From Patescibacteria group bacterium UBA2772 (GTDB lineage Bacteria; Patescibacteriota; Minisyncoccia; Moranbacterales; DUUL01), in contig DEIO01000026.1 in the NCBI GenBank assembly GCA_002352545.1, positions 1-64,000 of the forward strand: 64,000 nt of DNA. The letters run 5' to 3'. The first letter of the stretch is position 1; each line of letters begins with the position of its first letter. A program made the translations under genes and the position numbers. The notes below the pieces were generated by a model. The model saw only the letters and a list, made by a program, of their open reading frames with translations. It was not told the origin of the DNA and did no database searches. Below are positions 9,338 through 18,256 of this stretch, in pieces.

Positions 9338-9408
9338 GGTCCGATGGCCGAGTGGTTAGGCAAAGGTCTGCAAAACCTTCTACAGCGGTTCAATCCCGCT
9401 TCGGACCT
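9338..9408 (+). tRNA. tRNA-Cys (GCA)
   Basis: Acceptor stem GGTCCGA/TCGGACC, anticodon stem AAGGT/ACCTT around CTGCAAA, T-loop TTCAATC, discriminator T. No CCA is encoded. Confidence 0.95.
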
Positions 9409-9431
9409 CAAAGATTTTACAAATCTAATTT

Positions 9432-9515
9432 GCCCGGGTGGTGGAATTGGTAGACACGAGGGACTTAAAATCCCTTGAACGCAAGTTCGTGCGGGTTCAA
9501 GTCCCGCCCCGGGCA
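9432..9515 (+). tRNA. tRNA-Leu (TAA)
   Basis: Class II tRNA with a long variable arm. Acceptor GCCCGGG/CCCGGGC, anticodon stem AGGGA/TCCCT around CTTAAAA, T-arm GCGGG/CCCGC, discriminator A. No CCA is encoded. It lies 23 bases after tRNA-Cys. Confidence 0.95.
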
Positions 9516-9524
9516 CACTATTTT

Positions 9525-9551
9525 AAAAAACGAGATTTATCTCGTTTTTTT
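9525..9551 (+). terminator. Terminator after tRNA-Leu
   Basis: AAAAAACGAGAT, loop TT, ATCTCGTTTTTT is a perfect 12-bp stem ending in a T-run, so it can act in both directions, also for the minus-strand gene ending at 9613. Confidence 0.8.
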
Positions 9552-9612
9552 ATTACATAAAATATATTTACCAAACTAGACTACTTCAGATAAATTCCAA
9601 CCGCATTTCTCC

Positions 9613-10331
9613 CTAGATCAGATTTTCTCCGAACTGAAAAAATTCATCTTCACCACAAACTGTACATTGTTTATTTATCTCAATATTCTCAGATAAAATT
9701 CCTTCTTTTAATAAAATGGATTTATTCATGTTCCACAAATCTATATAAAAACCTTTTTTGCTTTTTGCTAAAGCTTGATAGTCTATTCCAAATTCATTCT
9801 CAAACATACTAAAAACGTCCTCTTTTACTTCAAAACAACAAGGTCCTATAGAAGGCCCTATTCCAACAATAATATCCAAAACATTACATCCAAACTCTTG
9901 TTTCATTCTTTTTACCGTCTTCTTGGCGATTCTACGAAGTGTACCTTGCCAGCCACCATAAACAACAGCAATTACCTTTTTTTTTATCAAAAAACATCAT
10001 TGGAACACAATCAGCAACCAAAATCACCAAACACAGTTCTTTAGCTTTCGTGACAACACCATCGGCAGAAAAAATGGCTGTTTCTCTTTCAAACACACCT
10101 TTGCCTTCATCATTTTTTTCACACTAGCAATCTGCTCTTTATGGACTTGATCTAAAAAAATAAATTTATCCAAAGAAACCCCTATTTTCTCAGCCATTTT
10201 TTTCTATTTTCTAAAACAAACTCTTTTTTATCTCCTGTATGTAAAGCTTGATTTCCTAAGCTTTTAGTAGTAATAAAATGCCCCACCTCAAAATCAAACT
10301 TGGAAAAATTTTTAAATCTTTTTATTGTCAT
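9613..10331 (-). pseudogene. pgeF: Frameshifted PgeF/YfiH (laccase-domain) gene
   Basis: Full-length (about 239 codons) polyphenol-oxidase/laccase-domain gene; PgeF edits misincorporated amino acids out of peptidoglycan precursors. Reading all frames from the ATG at 10331 gives MTIKRFKNF, FEVGHFITTKSLGNQALHTGD, a frameshift, MAEKIGVSLDKFIFLDQVH, a frameshift, GVFERETAIFSADGVV, VADCVPMMFF, a frameshift, IAVVYGGWQGT and GIGPSIGPCCFEV. All three breaks fall in runs of 7, 7 and 9 A. The usual Zn-ligand His in the (H)xGWRG motif is Tyr here (VVYGGWQG). The frameshifts could be homopolymer sequencing errors, but the His loss argues for real decay. Only the last 125 codons form an open frame. Confidence 0.75.
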
Positions 10332-10380
10332 CTAAATATTCTTAAATTATACAAGAAATATAGCATATATAATGATAAAC

Positions 10381-10410
10381 AAAAAAACCGAGTAAAAGCT
10401 CGGTTTTTTT
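10381..10410. terminator. Bidirectional terminator
   Basis: AAAAAAACCGAG/CTCGGTTTTTTT around a 6-base loop. It lies 17 bases after the stop of the 3D-domain gene and upstream of the PgeF remnant. Confidence 0.8.
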
Positions 10411-10426
10411 GTTTATCTGAATTTCC

Positions 10427-11023
10427 TTATTTTTCTATTTTAGCAGCAACAACTCTTTTACCCCAATGCAGTGCCTCACCTCTTGACTGAAACCACATAT
10501 CAAAATGGTCTCCCTTGATCGCTCCCCCACGATCTTCACACACATATATTCCTCTGTCTTCAATCGAAATCTTAGTCCCGAATGGATATTGAGGTGGACA
10601 AGCCATTGTACCTAAATGTACTTTAGTACCACTTGCTGTGGTAAATGGGTCGCCCCATGTTTGATCGAGAGTAGAAGAATATCCCGTTACTAGAATATCT
10701 ATTCCTTCGCTAGGTGGTGTATAAGCATCCAATCTTGGTTTATAATATGCCAATCTTTTTTCATTTTTTGTTAAAGCCTTTTTGTCTTGTGTCTTTTTAT
10801 CCTCTTCTTTTATTGTCTTAAAATTCAACAAATTATTCGATAGTTTCGACCTATCTTCTTGTCTTGTATTTACTGAAATTATCCCTGATTGTGTTATTTT
10901 TTTTATAACGTTACCTTTTTTTTTAATAATTTTATTGTCTATTGCTTCAACAGAAACTATTGCAGTTGAAAGGAACGCTGCTAAACACATTGCTGGGAAT
11001 AATAATTTTGCGAAACTTCGCAT
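10427..11023 (-). CDS. Secreted 3D-domain (Asp-Asp-Asp) protein
   Basis: About 198 residues with a signal peptide (LLFPAMCLAAFLSTAIVSVEA), a charged linker, and a C-terminal 3D domain. The domain has the aspartates of VTGYSSTLDQTWGDPFTTASG, GTMACPPQYPFGTKI, the strand YVCEDRGG and HFDMWF. This fold is shared with MltA and YabE-type proteins and acts in peptidoglycan cleavage, usually as a lytic transglycosylase or Rpf-like hydrolase. I prefer the ATG at 11023; a TTG four codons upstream is possible. No SD is evident. It is a single gene with its own promoter about 150 bases upstream and a strong terminator after it. Confidence 0.85.
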   Translation of the reverse strand: MRSFAKLLFPAMCLAAFLSTAIVSVEAIDNKIIKKKGNVIKKITQSGIISVNTRQEDRSKLSNNLLNFKTIKEEDKKTQDKKALTKNEKRLAYYKPRLDAYTPPSEGIDILVTGYSSTLDQTWGDPFTTASGTKVHLGTMACPPQYPFGTKISIEDRGIYVCEDRGGAIKGDHFDMWFQSRGEALHWGKRVVAAKIEK

Positions 11024-11173
11024 TAATTGTTTCAAACTTGTTATGCCTCTTATGAGGCCTATTTACAGACTATTATGACTAAACAATAGCTTTATAAACA
11101 GATCTAATAACATACTTACCAAAACAAATCATTATTAGAAATTAACCCTTTAAATATTGAAGGTTAATAATCA

Positions 11174-11202
11174 ACTATAACATGTTTTGATGTTTTTGTC
11201 AA
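11174..11202 (-). promoter_or_regulatory. Promoter of the 3D-domain gene
   Basis: On the minus strand, TTGACA (11197-11202), 17 bases, TATAGT (11174-11179). The implied leader of about 145 bases contains a hairpin GCCTC/GAGGC near the start codon. Confidence 0.7.
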
Positions 11203-11220
11203 TATAACCAACCAGAAACA

Positions 11221-11252
11221 AAAACATCACGTCCGAGGATGTGATGTTTTTT
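11221..11252. terminator. Terminator-like hairpin
   Basis: AAAACATCAC/GTGATGTTTT with a 10-base loop and flanking T-runs on both strands. It lies downstream of the CAP gene on the minus strand, though 270 bases away. Confidence 0.65.
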
Positions 11253-11518
11253 CGATTACCCTAAATAGGGTTAGAGCAGAGAATTCCGCCCTTTATTGTG
11301 AACAAATTTGTGATTTGTTTTGATTCTAGGATCATTTCTAACCCCACTCTAACTATGCACTTTTAGTTATTATATCCTTATCTTGTCGTGCGATTAACTA
11401 GACTGGCTTTAGAGACGATTCCTTTGGTTTATTCAGTTGTAAGGTACTTTTTTTGTTTTATTTAAATCTTGTTACTAAACAGTCTTTTATTACAATTACT
11501 TGGCAACAAGTCACTTCT
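11253..11518. other. Intergenic region with inverted repeats, unassigned
   Basis: 266 bases with no credible ORF. On the plus strand GGGTTAGA (near 11268) can pair with TCTAACCC (near 11339) or its flank GTTAGAG with CTCTAAC (near 11350). AGAAT/ATTCT can extend the stem and ACAAATTTGT sits in the loop. It may be a long 3' UTR of the CAP gene or a structured RNA; I cannot match it to a known family. Confidence 0.3.
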
Positions 11519-12577
11519 CTATACGATTTCTTCATCCTGGCATTCATCTAACAATCTTGCTTCTTCTTTCTCTAGAATCCAAACATTGGCAACCATCACT
11601 AAACATATCAACACGAATCCTGCTAAAATTATATTATGAGAGATAATCATGCTTGTCTCCATACCATTCGATGCATTTTTAACTGAAGCAATAATTACTT
11701 GTGAATCAATTTTCTCTTTTTTTTCATTTTCCAAATAATCTAAGTATTGATATTTAGGAATTTGATGAAAGATAGCCTTTTCTTCGCTAATTTTAACCTT
11801 TATAGTAACTTTGTTTTCTCTTAGATTTTCCTTGTCCAAACTTACCAAATTCATATATTTATTACCTGGTAATTGCTCTAATTCATGTTTTTCTTTTCCA
11901 ATAATAACCATCGCTCCATTGACTTGCCCTGATGTTTTGACATAAATCAACATTTCATCACCGTCCTTCCCTTCCCAAGGACGTACAGACGCTTCTATTA
12001 TTTCAATATTATTACCGTTTAAAAAGTCTATTTCACTTCTGTCATCCTCACTATCCATTTCTGTCTGTTCTTTAATCATTCTTTCTTCTACGAAAGGTGT
12101 CGCGAAAAACTGAACAGCAATATTTGTCTCGGACTTCCCATCTTCAACAATCCCCTTAAGAACTGCTACTCCTATTTCTGTATATTTTTCAGATACAATA
12201 TTCTCTTTGTGCGTAGGACTCTTCATCCAAGCCTTGTGGACCGCATTAGCCGTTCTAAAATCCATGGCCAAATTTTCTCCTGCATACTTATATTGGTAAT
12301 CAACTTTGGCAATCCAATGCCAAGGATCAACTCCATCGGGTGAAGTATGCGCAAAATAATTATACCCTATCATATTTTCAGCTTTTAAAGTAGCTGCCTT
12401 ATCAAGCGCTTTACTTCTTCTTAAGATACTTTTCCCTTGTTTCTGACGTTCAATATTAACATTTTCAACTATCTCATCACTTAAGTCACTCGCATTGGCA
12501 TTAAGCGTAAAAAATACTCCAATTACAACAACCGGTATCAGTAAAAGTCTATTCAGTTGTATTTTGTATTTTTGCAT
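11519..12577 (-). CDS. Secreted CAP/SCP-domain protein with C-terminal anchor
   Basis: 352 residues. A signal peptide (LLLIPVVVIGVFFTLNANA) is followed by a CAP domain (about residues 31-170). The CAP signature is visible: NIERQKQGKSIL, AENMIGYNYFAHTSPDG with the cavity His, YAGENLAMDF, AWMKSPTHKENI with the second His, and EIGVAV. A beta-rich region follows, then one transmembrane helix near the C-terminus (IILAGFVLICLVMVANVWIL) and an acidic tail. Bacterial CAP proteins of the YkwD type are extracellular with unclear activity. Two hydrophobic ends suggest display on the outer face of the membrane. Confidence 0.88.
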   Translation of the reverse strand: MQKYKIQLNRLLLIPVVVIGVFFTLNANASDLSDEIVENVNIERQKQGKSILRRSKALDKAATLKAENMIGYNYFAHTSPDGVDPWHWIAKVDYQYKYAGENLAMDFRTANAVHKAWMKSPTHKENIVSEKYTEIGVAVLKGIVEDGKSETNIAVQFFATPFVEERMIKEQTEMDSEDDRSEIDFLNGNNIEIIEASVRPWEGKDGDEMLIYVKTSGQVNGAMVIIGKEKHELEQLPGNKYMNLVSLDKENLRENKVTIKVKISEEKAIFHQIPKYQYLDYLENEKKEKIDSQVIIASVKNASNGMETSMIISHNIILAGFVLICLVMVANVWILEKEEARLLDECQDEEIV

Positions 12578-12708
12578 TTTGTTTTGGTGTTTGATCAGTA
12601 TATGTTCATCTACTATTCTTTTATCTCTTATCTCTTTGTCCTCTGGATTTTAAGATAACAAAAATGGGAGATCAACACCCTGATCACCCGTAATTAACTC
12701 ACAAATAC

Positions 12709-12737
12709 AGTATACATCATTGAAAGCATTTTGTCAA
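12709..12737 (-). promoter_or_regulatory. Promoter of the CAP gene
   Basis: On the minus strand, TTGACA (12732-12737), 17 bases, TATACT (12709-12714). The leader of about 125 bases contains a GATCA/TGATC hairpin. Confidence 0.75.
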
Positions 12738-12749
12738 TCATACAATTTC

Positions 12750-13691
12750 CTAATTCAGTTGTTGCATTCTTTTATTAGCCTCTTTTATCATTGTTATTCT
12801 GTGTGGCTTAGGTAAAAACACTAAAGCTGTTTCACTATAACGAATATCAGCATCTTTCCAATATGTTTTTGGATTTTTTTTTATTTTCTTGATCATAATC
12901 CTTCTAGAAAAATCATTTATCAAGTTAGCAATTCTTGTTTTTTCAAGCAAAAATTCGATACTTTCTTGCATCATCATAATAAAACCAACTCTCTCTAAAT
13001 TAATAACATCATTCTCAAAAACTTCTTCTTTTGTGTAGTTTGGTTTAATTCCTTGAATCCAAAATTCATTCATTTGTAAAAATCTCTTATAAATAGCACC
13101 TCCTATAAGAAACATTGATGTTGAAACAAAATTAGCAGAAAACTCGTTATACTCTTCCAAAATAAGTCCATTTTCTGTTATATAGTGATTTAGACAAAAA
13201 CGTTCCTTGACTTTATTACCATGCCTTCTTTTCGCAGTTAACTGCAAAACAATTGCTACTAAAAGCCTTCCTATCCAAATTCTTCCCTTCGCTAAAACCA
13301 ATAAGATATCCCAGTCACTATTTGACTTAGCATTTTTCATTGACAATGTTCCTGTAAGAAAAGCACCTCTGACAAAGGGTACTATTTCCAACATTTTAAC
13401 CCATTTTCTAAGCCTCCTTAATTTTGAAGTTGATATTTTATACGCAACAGAACGCTTCTTGACTAATTCTTCGTCTCCTTTCAAAAAGAACATGCCGTCC
13501 TTTTGGGAAATACTTTTTAAAAGCTTTTTATTCTTCAGCGCTGTTTGAACCTCTAAAAAAGAAAATCTTTCTCTTCCACTATTAACTTGAAAAAGGTTTC
13601 TCCACAATTCAAAAAGTGTTAGTGGATAATTCATAGCACCGAAGTATGCTAAAGTAAAAACTATATTTTCATCCAATGGATTGCTTTTCAT
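12750..13691 (-). CDS. Nucleotidyltransferase-fold protein, unknown substrate
   Basis: 313 residues. The N-terminal third (LAYFGAMNYPLTLFELWRNLF) looks like a winged-helix region. The middle carries a pol-beta nucleotidyltransferase signature, FLTGTLSMKNAKSNSDWDILLV, with a G-(T/S) turn and a DxD pair. Such domains transfer nucleotides to proteins, RNA or antibiotics; the C-terminal half is helical and unrecognised. It starts 5 bases after the stop of the downstream-facing UvrA paralogue, suggesting co-transcription with it. Function is not assignable; similar proteins are frequent in CPR genomes, from memory. Confidence 0.65.
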   Translation of the reverse strand: MKSNPLDENIVFTLAYFGAMNYPLTLFELWRNLFQVNSGRERFSFLEVQTALKNKKLLKSISQKDGMFFLKGDEELVKKRSVAYKISTSKLRRLRKWVKMLEIVPFVRGAFLTGTLSMKNAKSNSDWDILLVLAKGRIWIGRLLVAIVLQLTAKRRHGNKVKERFCLNHYITENGLILEEYNEFSANFVSTSMFLIGGAIYKRFLQMNEFWIQGIKPNYTKEEVFENDVINLERVGFIMMMQESIEFLLEKTRIANLINDFSRRIMIKKIKKNPKTYWKDADIRYSETALVFLPKPHRITMIKEANKRMQQLN

Positions 13692-13696
13692 CTTTT

Positions 13697-16540
13697 TTAA
13701 TTAATAAATTTCCCTGTCAAAGTTTTTGCTGTTTTTAGCTGGGTTGGTGTGCCCTCAAAAACGATTTCTCCTCCTGCTGAACCACCTTCTGGACCAATTT
13801 CAATCACATAGTCACTTGCTTCTATCACATCTGTGTTGTGTTCAACCACTAAAACAGAGTTATTGGCATCAACAAGTCCCTGCAAAACTAATAATAATTT
13901 TTGAACATCACTAAAATGTAATCCAATAGTTGGTTCATCTAATATATATAGGGTGTTGCCATTTGATTTTCTAGCTAATTCAGAGGCTAATTTAATCCGT
14001 TGCGCCTCCCCACCTGATAATTCTGTAGCACTCTGACCCAACTTAAGATATCCTAGTCCTACGCTTCTTAAGGCCCCTAACTTATCTGAAATAATTTTAT
14101 TTGAACTGAAAAAATGGTACGCGTAATCTACACTCATATCCAAAACATCAACAATGTTCGCTCCGTGATATTTAACTTCTAACATTTTGTTACTATAACG
14201 CGTTCCATTACAATATTGGCAATCAGTGTATACATCATTTAGGAGATGCATTTCAATTTTCTTCACACCATCCCCCTGACAATATTCACATCTTCCACCA
14301 CGCATATTAAAAGAAAAATGACTAGCAGTAAAATTCTTTTTTTGTGCCAACTCAGTTTGCGCAAATAACTTCCGGATATGACTGAAGATTCCTGTATAAG
14401 TTGCGGCGTTAGAACGTGGAGATCTTCCAATAGAACCTTGATCTACAATAACAACTTTATTGATGTGTTCGACACCAATCAGTCTATCAAAGTCACCTGG
14501 ATCTTCCAAACTATTATGAATTTCTTTTCTGATTGCTTTTGCCAAAATATCATTAATAAGCGAACTTTTACCTCCGCCTGAAACACCTACAATTGAAACT
14601 AGGTTGAATAATGGAATATTAACATCACAATTTTTTAGATTATTTTGTCTTGCTCCTTTTATTGTCAGATTTTCTGAACTTTTTCTTTTTTTAGAAACAA
14701 CCTTCTTCTCACTACCTTTCTTGCCAAAAAGATGTCTTGCTGTTTTGGTATCAGCCTGTTTTAACTGCTGAATTGTTCCTTCAAAAACAACTTCTCCTCC
14801 GTCTTCTCCTGCTTTTGGTCCAATATCAATCAAATAATCTGCAGCTAAAATAATATCCTTATCATGTTCTACCACTACAACTGAGTTTCCACATTTTTGC
14901 AATTTGCGTAAAGTCTTTATAAGTTTCTGCGTATCCCTTGGATGAAGCCCTATTGACGGTTCATCTAGAACATATACTACGTCAGAAAGTCCACTATAAA
15001 GCTGGGTGGAAAGTCTAACTCTTTGAAATTCTCCTCCAGATAAAGTTTGGTTACTTCTGTTCAAATTTAAATATCCTAATCCGACATCTTCAAATGGTTC
15101 CAATCTAGCAATAATTTCATCAAAAATTTGTGAAATCATTTTAATCTGACATTTGTTTTCTACTTTCTCTATCTCATTTTTTCTTGCCTTTTTCAGATTT
15201 TCAATAAGCACATCTATTTCACATGTAACATACTCATCAATTGTCTTATTCAAAACTTTAACATGCAAAAAATCTTGTTTAAGTCTTTTACCATTACACT
15301 TATGACATTTCACTTTTGTTAAATATTTTTCGACTTTATTGCGAATAAAAGACGACTCTGCGTTAACATATCTATTCTCTAGCTCAGCAGCAACTCCTTC
15401 AAAAACAAATTCTTGCTTTTTAACATTCTTCCCTTGAATTGTAATCTTGTCCTCACCTGTTCCATAAAGGATTTTATCTATTTTTTCTTTTGGAATCTTA
15501 CCAACTGGAACACTTAATTTGAATTTATACTTTTTAGCAAGTGCTTTTAAAACCAAACTATGAAAAGACTCTTTGTTAATCCTACCACCGCTCCTACTCC
15601 ATGGCATAATTGCACCTTCATTAATCGAAATAGTTTTACTTGGGACCATCTTTTCCTCATCAGCCCTAAAAACCACTCCTAATCCGGTACAACATTCGCA
15701 AGCACCTTCTGGAGAATTGAAAGAAAAATTCTTTGGAGTTAAGTCAGATAAAGTCTTACCACAAGAAGAACATCTGAATTGATTGCTATATCTTAAAACA
15801 TATTCATTATCAACTGAAACCAGTGCTACCCCTTTTGACATTTTTGCAGCAGTTTGCAAAGAATCTATAATCCTTTCTCTATCAAAGCGATTTGGTAGCA
15901 ACATTAGCCTATCAACAACAACTTGAACTTCTTCATCATTAGAAAAATCTGAAAAATCCTTTAATATAGCTTGTGAAACTGTAAGCATCTTTTGTCCAAC
16001 CCTAACCCTAGCAAATCCCTGCGAAGCAATTGCATTAACTTTTTCTTTTACAGTAGCTTGTTCACCATTCCACTTTGCTAACACAACAAGTCTTGTTCCT
16101 TTAGGCATTTTTCTAATTTTTGCAATCAAAGTTTCTTCATCTTGTTTTTGCATCTTACTTCCGCAACAAGAACAAACGGGAACTCCAACTTCTGCAAACA
16201 ATATTCTGAAAAAATCATATATATCAGTTATTGTGCCTACCGTCGAACGTGGATTATTTAGATCACTTTTTTGATCAATTGCAATTGCTGGTGACAGATT
16301 CATGATACTTTTAGTTTTTGGTTTTTTCACTGACTGAAGAAAAAATCTCGCATGCGAAGAAAGATTTTCTACGTAACGACGATATCCTTCTGCATATAAA
16401 GTGTCGAAAGCTAAAGAACTTTTTCCACTACCAGAAACACCAGTAATTACAACTAGTTTGCCTTTAGGAATTTCAATATCTATTTTTTTTAGATTGTTCT
16501 GAGACGCCTCTTTGATAATTATTTTGTTGTGTTTCCCCAT
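13697..16540 (-). CDS. UvrA-family excinuclease ATPase, divergent paralogue
   Basis: 947 residues with two complete ABC modules. First Walker A is GVSGSGKSS and second GVSGGGKSS; signatures are LSGGEFQRV and LSGGEAQRI; Walker B sites end in LDEPSIGLH and LDEPTIGLH. Zinc-module cysteines are present (CSCCGSKM; CSSCGKTLS; CEYCQGDG with CQYCNGTR). It is less like canonical UvrA than the neighbour at 18264, for example QSVKKPKTKSIMNLSPAIAIDQ in place of the usual GQMDKP insertion. It is either a second UvrA acting in nucleotide excision repair or a UvrA2-type protein (some are linked to drug tolerance). It is followed by the nucleotidyltransferase-fold gene. Confidence 0.9.
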   Translation of the reverse strand: MGKHNKIIIKEASQNNLKKIDIEIPKGKLVVITGVSGSGKSSLAFDTLYAEGYRRYVENLSSHARFFLQSVKKPKTKSIMNLSPAIAIDQKSDLNNPRSTVGTITDIYDFFRILFAEVGVPVCSCCGSKMQKQDEETLIAKIRKMPKGTRLVVLAKWNGEQATVKEKVNAIASQGFARVRVGQKMLTVSQAILKDFSDFSNDEEVQVVVDRLMLLPNRFDRERIIDSLQTAAKMSKGVALVSVDNEYVLRYSNQFRCSSCGKTLSDLTPKNFSFNSPEGACECCTGLGVVFRADEEKMVPSKTISINEGAIMPWSRSGGRINKESFHSLVLKALAKKYKFKLSVPVGKIPKEKIDKILYGTGEDKITIQGKNVKKQEFVFEGVAAELENRYVNAESSFIRNKVEKYLTKVKCHKCNGKRLKQDFLHVKVLNKTIDEYVTCEIDVLIENLKKARKNEIEKVENKCQIKMISQIFDEIIARLEPFEDVGLGYLNLNRSNQTLSGGEFQRVRLSTQLYSGLSDVVYVLDEPSIGLHPRDTQKLIKTLRKLQKCGNSVVVVEHDKDIILAADYLIDIGPKAGEDGGEVVFEGTIQQLKQADTKTARHLFGKKGSEKKVVSKKRKSSENLTIKGARQNNLKNCDVNIPLFNLVSIVGVSGGGKSSLINDILAKAIRKEIHNSLEDPGDFDRLIGVEHINKVVIVDQGSIGRSPRSNAATYTGIFSHIRKLFAQTELAQKKNFTASHFSFNMRGGRCEYCQGDGVKKIEMHLLNDVYTDCQYCNGTRYSNKMLEVKYHGANIVDVLDMSVDYAYHFFSSNKIISDKLGALRSVGLGYLKLGQSATELSGGEAQRIKLASELARKSNGNTLYILDEPTIGLHFSDVQKLLLVLQGLVDANNSVLVVEHNTDVIEASDYVIEIGPEGGSAGGEIVFEGTPTQLKTAKTLTGKFIN

Positions 16541-16642
16541 TTGAAATTGTTACTTTTATCTAAAGATATAGTTTACTATAAAAAGAGCGCTAAGTAAAGA
16601 GTATAGCTGTCATAAAACACTAACTTTTTTCTAATTTCTGCT

Positions 16643-17887
16643 CTATTTATTTAATAAACTTTTAGCACGTAGTTTGCGATGATACCCTATTGCAAATCTA
16701 TGAGCCTCATCCCTAACTTGTGCAATTGTTTTTTTTGTTATTCTTGGAACATTCCCATAAGAAAATAATTTTAGTCTTTTTCTAGTCGGTCCCTTGGCAA
16801 CAGTAATAATTGGAATTAATAATTTCATTTCAGAAAAAACCTCTCTTGTGAGACGTAGATGAACACTACCCCCATCTATTATAACCAAATTTGGTAATGT
16901 CCACTTATTAGAAAAACGTCTTTCCAAGATTTCTTTCATAGCAGCTAGATCGTTTTGTGTTGTATTTCTCTTTATTTTAAATTTTCTATATTCGCTTTTG
17001 TTAGCTTCAATTATGCCATTTTGATTATCGAAAACCACCATTGAACCAACCATTTGATTTTTACCCGTATTCGAAATGTCATAACCTTCTACTCTAAATT
17101 TTATATTTGAATGTCGCTTTTGTTTATTTCTTTGCCCAACCATTGCCATATCTTGAATATGTTGCAAAGAAAAGACCTGATTTCTAAGAATTGCAGCTTC
17201 TTCAAATATCTCCCTTTTAGCTAATTGATTCATCTTTCTTTGGAGCTTCTTGATAAGCAATCTTTTTTTACCAGAAAAAATCATTTCGATTGCTTCGATG
17301 TTTTTGTGATAATTCTCGGAAGATATTTTTCCCGCATATGGCCCTGGGCAAAGTCCGATTTGATAATCTAAACAGCCTTTCTCTGTTTTTTGTACATTAC
17401 TATGATAAGGAAATATTTTTCTTAAGATCTTAAGCGCATTTTCAACTGAATGTTTGGACACAAAAGGCCCGTACATTCTAGAAATATCCTTCACCAGACC
17501 TTGTTCTAAATCTGTTTTTCTATAAATTAAAAACCTTGGAAATTCCTCTTTCGTCACGCCCACATAAACAAAAGATTTGTCGTCTTTTCCCAATACATTG
17601 TATTTAGGTTGAAGATTATTTATAGTCTTTTGTTCTAAAAAATATGCTTCCAAAACAGACTCTGTCTTCTTAATCTTAATTTTTGCTATCTGCGAGATAA
17701 CAAACTCTATTGGTCTTTCATAATTTAACTTTTTTTGAAAATAAGATGACACCCTACTTTTTAGAGAGGTTGCTTTTCCGACATATAAAAGCTTTTCAAT
17801 CCCTTTTTCTTGACCATAAAAAAAATAAATACCTGGTTCATTAGGCAGTTTTGCTATTTTTTCAGTTATTTCCTTATTTAATTTCAC
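16643..17887 (-). CDS. uvrC: UvrC excinuclease subunit lacking the HhH tail
   Basis: 414 residues against about 600 for full UvrC. The N-terminal GIY-YIG nuclease (PGIYFFYG, LLYVGKATSLKSRVSSYF) makes the 3' cut. The central UVR motif region (KRLLIKKLQRKMNQLAKREIFEEAAILRNQ) binds UvrB. The RNase H-like 5' nuclease domain has VIIDGGSVHLRL and the His of RDEAHRFAIGYHRK. The protein stops right after that motif, so the tandem helix-hairpin-helix DNA-binding domain is missing; the stop is clean and no HhH is visible downstream. Short UvrCs occur in CPR. It sits between two UvrA genes. Confidence 0.93.
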   Translation of the reverse strand: MKLNKEITEKIAKLPNEPGIYFFYGQEKGIEKLLYVGKATSLKSRVSSYFQKKLNYERPIEFVISQIAKIKIKKTESVLEAYFLEQKTINNLQPKYNVLGKDDKSFVYVGVTKEEFPRFLIYRKTDLEQGLVKDISRMYGPFVSKHSVENALKILRKIFPYHSNVQKTEKGCLDYQIGLCPGPYAGKISSENYHKNIEAIEMIFSGKKRLLIKKLQRKMNQLAKREIFEEAAILRNQVFSLQHIQDMAMVGQRNKQKRHSNIKFRVEGYDISNTGKNQMVGSMVVFDNQNGIIEANKSEYRKFKIKRNTTQNDLAAMKEILERRFSNKWTLPNLVIIDGGSVHLRLTREVFSEMKLLIPIITVAKGPTRKRLKLFSYGNVPRITKKTIAQVRDEAHRFAIGYHRKLRAKSLLNK

Positions 17888-17896
17888 GATATTTAG

Positions 17897-17925
17897 TTGA
17901 CATTAAGTGGTGTTTTTTCTATATT
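17897..17925 (+). promoter_or_regulatory. Strong promoter for the 89-residue gene
   Basis: TTGACA (17897-17902), exactly 17 bases, TATATT (17920-17925). This is one of the best matches to the consensus in the window. It starts just 10 bases beyond the uvrC start codon, on the opposite strand. Confidence 0.75.
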
Positions 17926-17962
17926 GTAAACAAAAAGAAAACTTTTTTCAAAGGGAGATGCC

Positions 17963-18232
17963 ATGCAAGAACAAACAAGAAAATTCAATTCTACTGTTTT
18001 GAAATCAACCAAAAAAATTGGTGGAATAACAATAAAAAAAATAATTTTAGATCTTGCTGACTTTTCTGAAACAACCAATCTCGGCAAATTGAACCTTAGA
18101 GACCCTTATTTATACCAAGGAGGGCATTTTGTTTCTAGCCTCTTTTGTGACATGCTTGTTGTGTCGGATAAATTTCAAGAACTACAAATTGCCGTGTGTA
18201 AGTTGCCTTATTTTGAAAAAATCGCTCATTAA
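17963..18232 (+). CDS. Small protein of unknown function
   Basis: 89 residues, not recognised. The start is well supported: AGGGAG lies 7 bases before the ATG, and a near-consensus promoter lies about 30 bases further upstream. The sequence is soluble and mixed, with a basic N-terminus (KSTKKIGGITIKKIILDLADF) and a C-terminal half (FVSSLFCDMLVVSDKFQELQIAVCKL) that could form strands and a helix. It has two cysteines and no transmembrane segment. It is the only plus-strand gene in a 12.5-kb minus-strand block and lies between uvrC and uvrA. A damage-linked role is possible from context alone. An ORF of 64 codons on the other strand overlaps but lacks start signals. Confidence 0.65.
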   Translation: MQEQTRKFNSTVLKSTKKIGGITIKKIILDLADFSETTNLGKLNLRDPYLYQGGHFVSSLFCDMLVVSDKFQELQIAVCKLPYFEKIAH

Positions 18233-18256
18233 ATCTCAGATTCCAAGAATCAACGA

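Noticed and set aside
16560..16642. Promoter for the UvrA paralogue
   Set aside because: Several -10-like sequences but no matching -35 with 16-18 spacing that I could defend.
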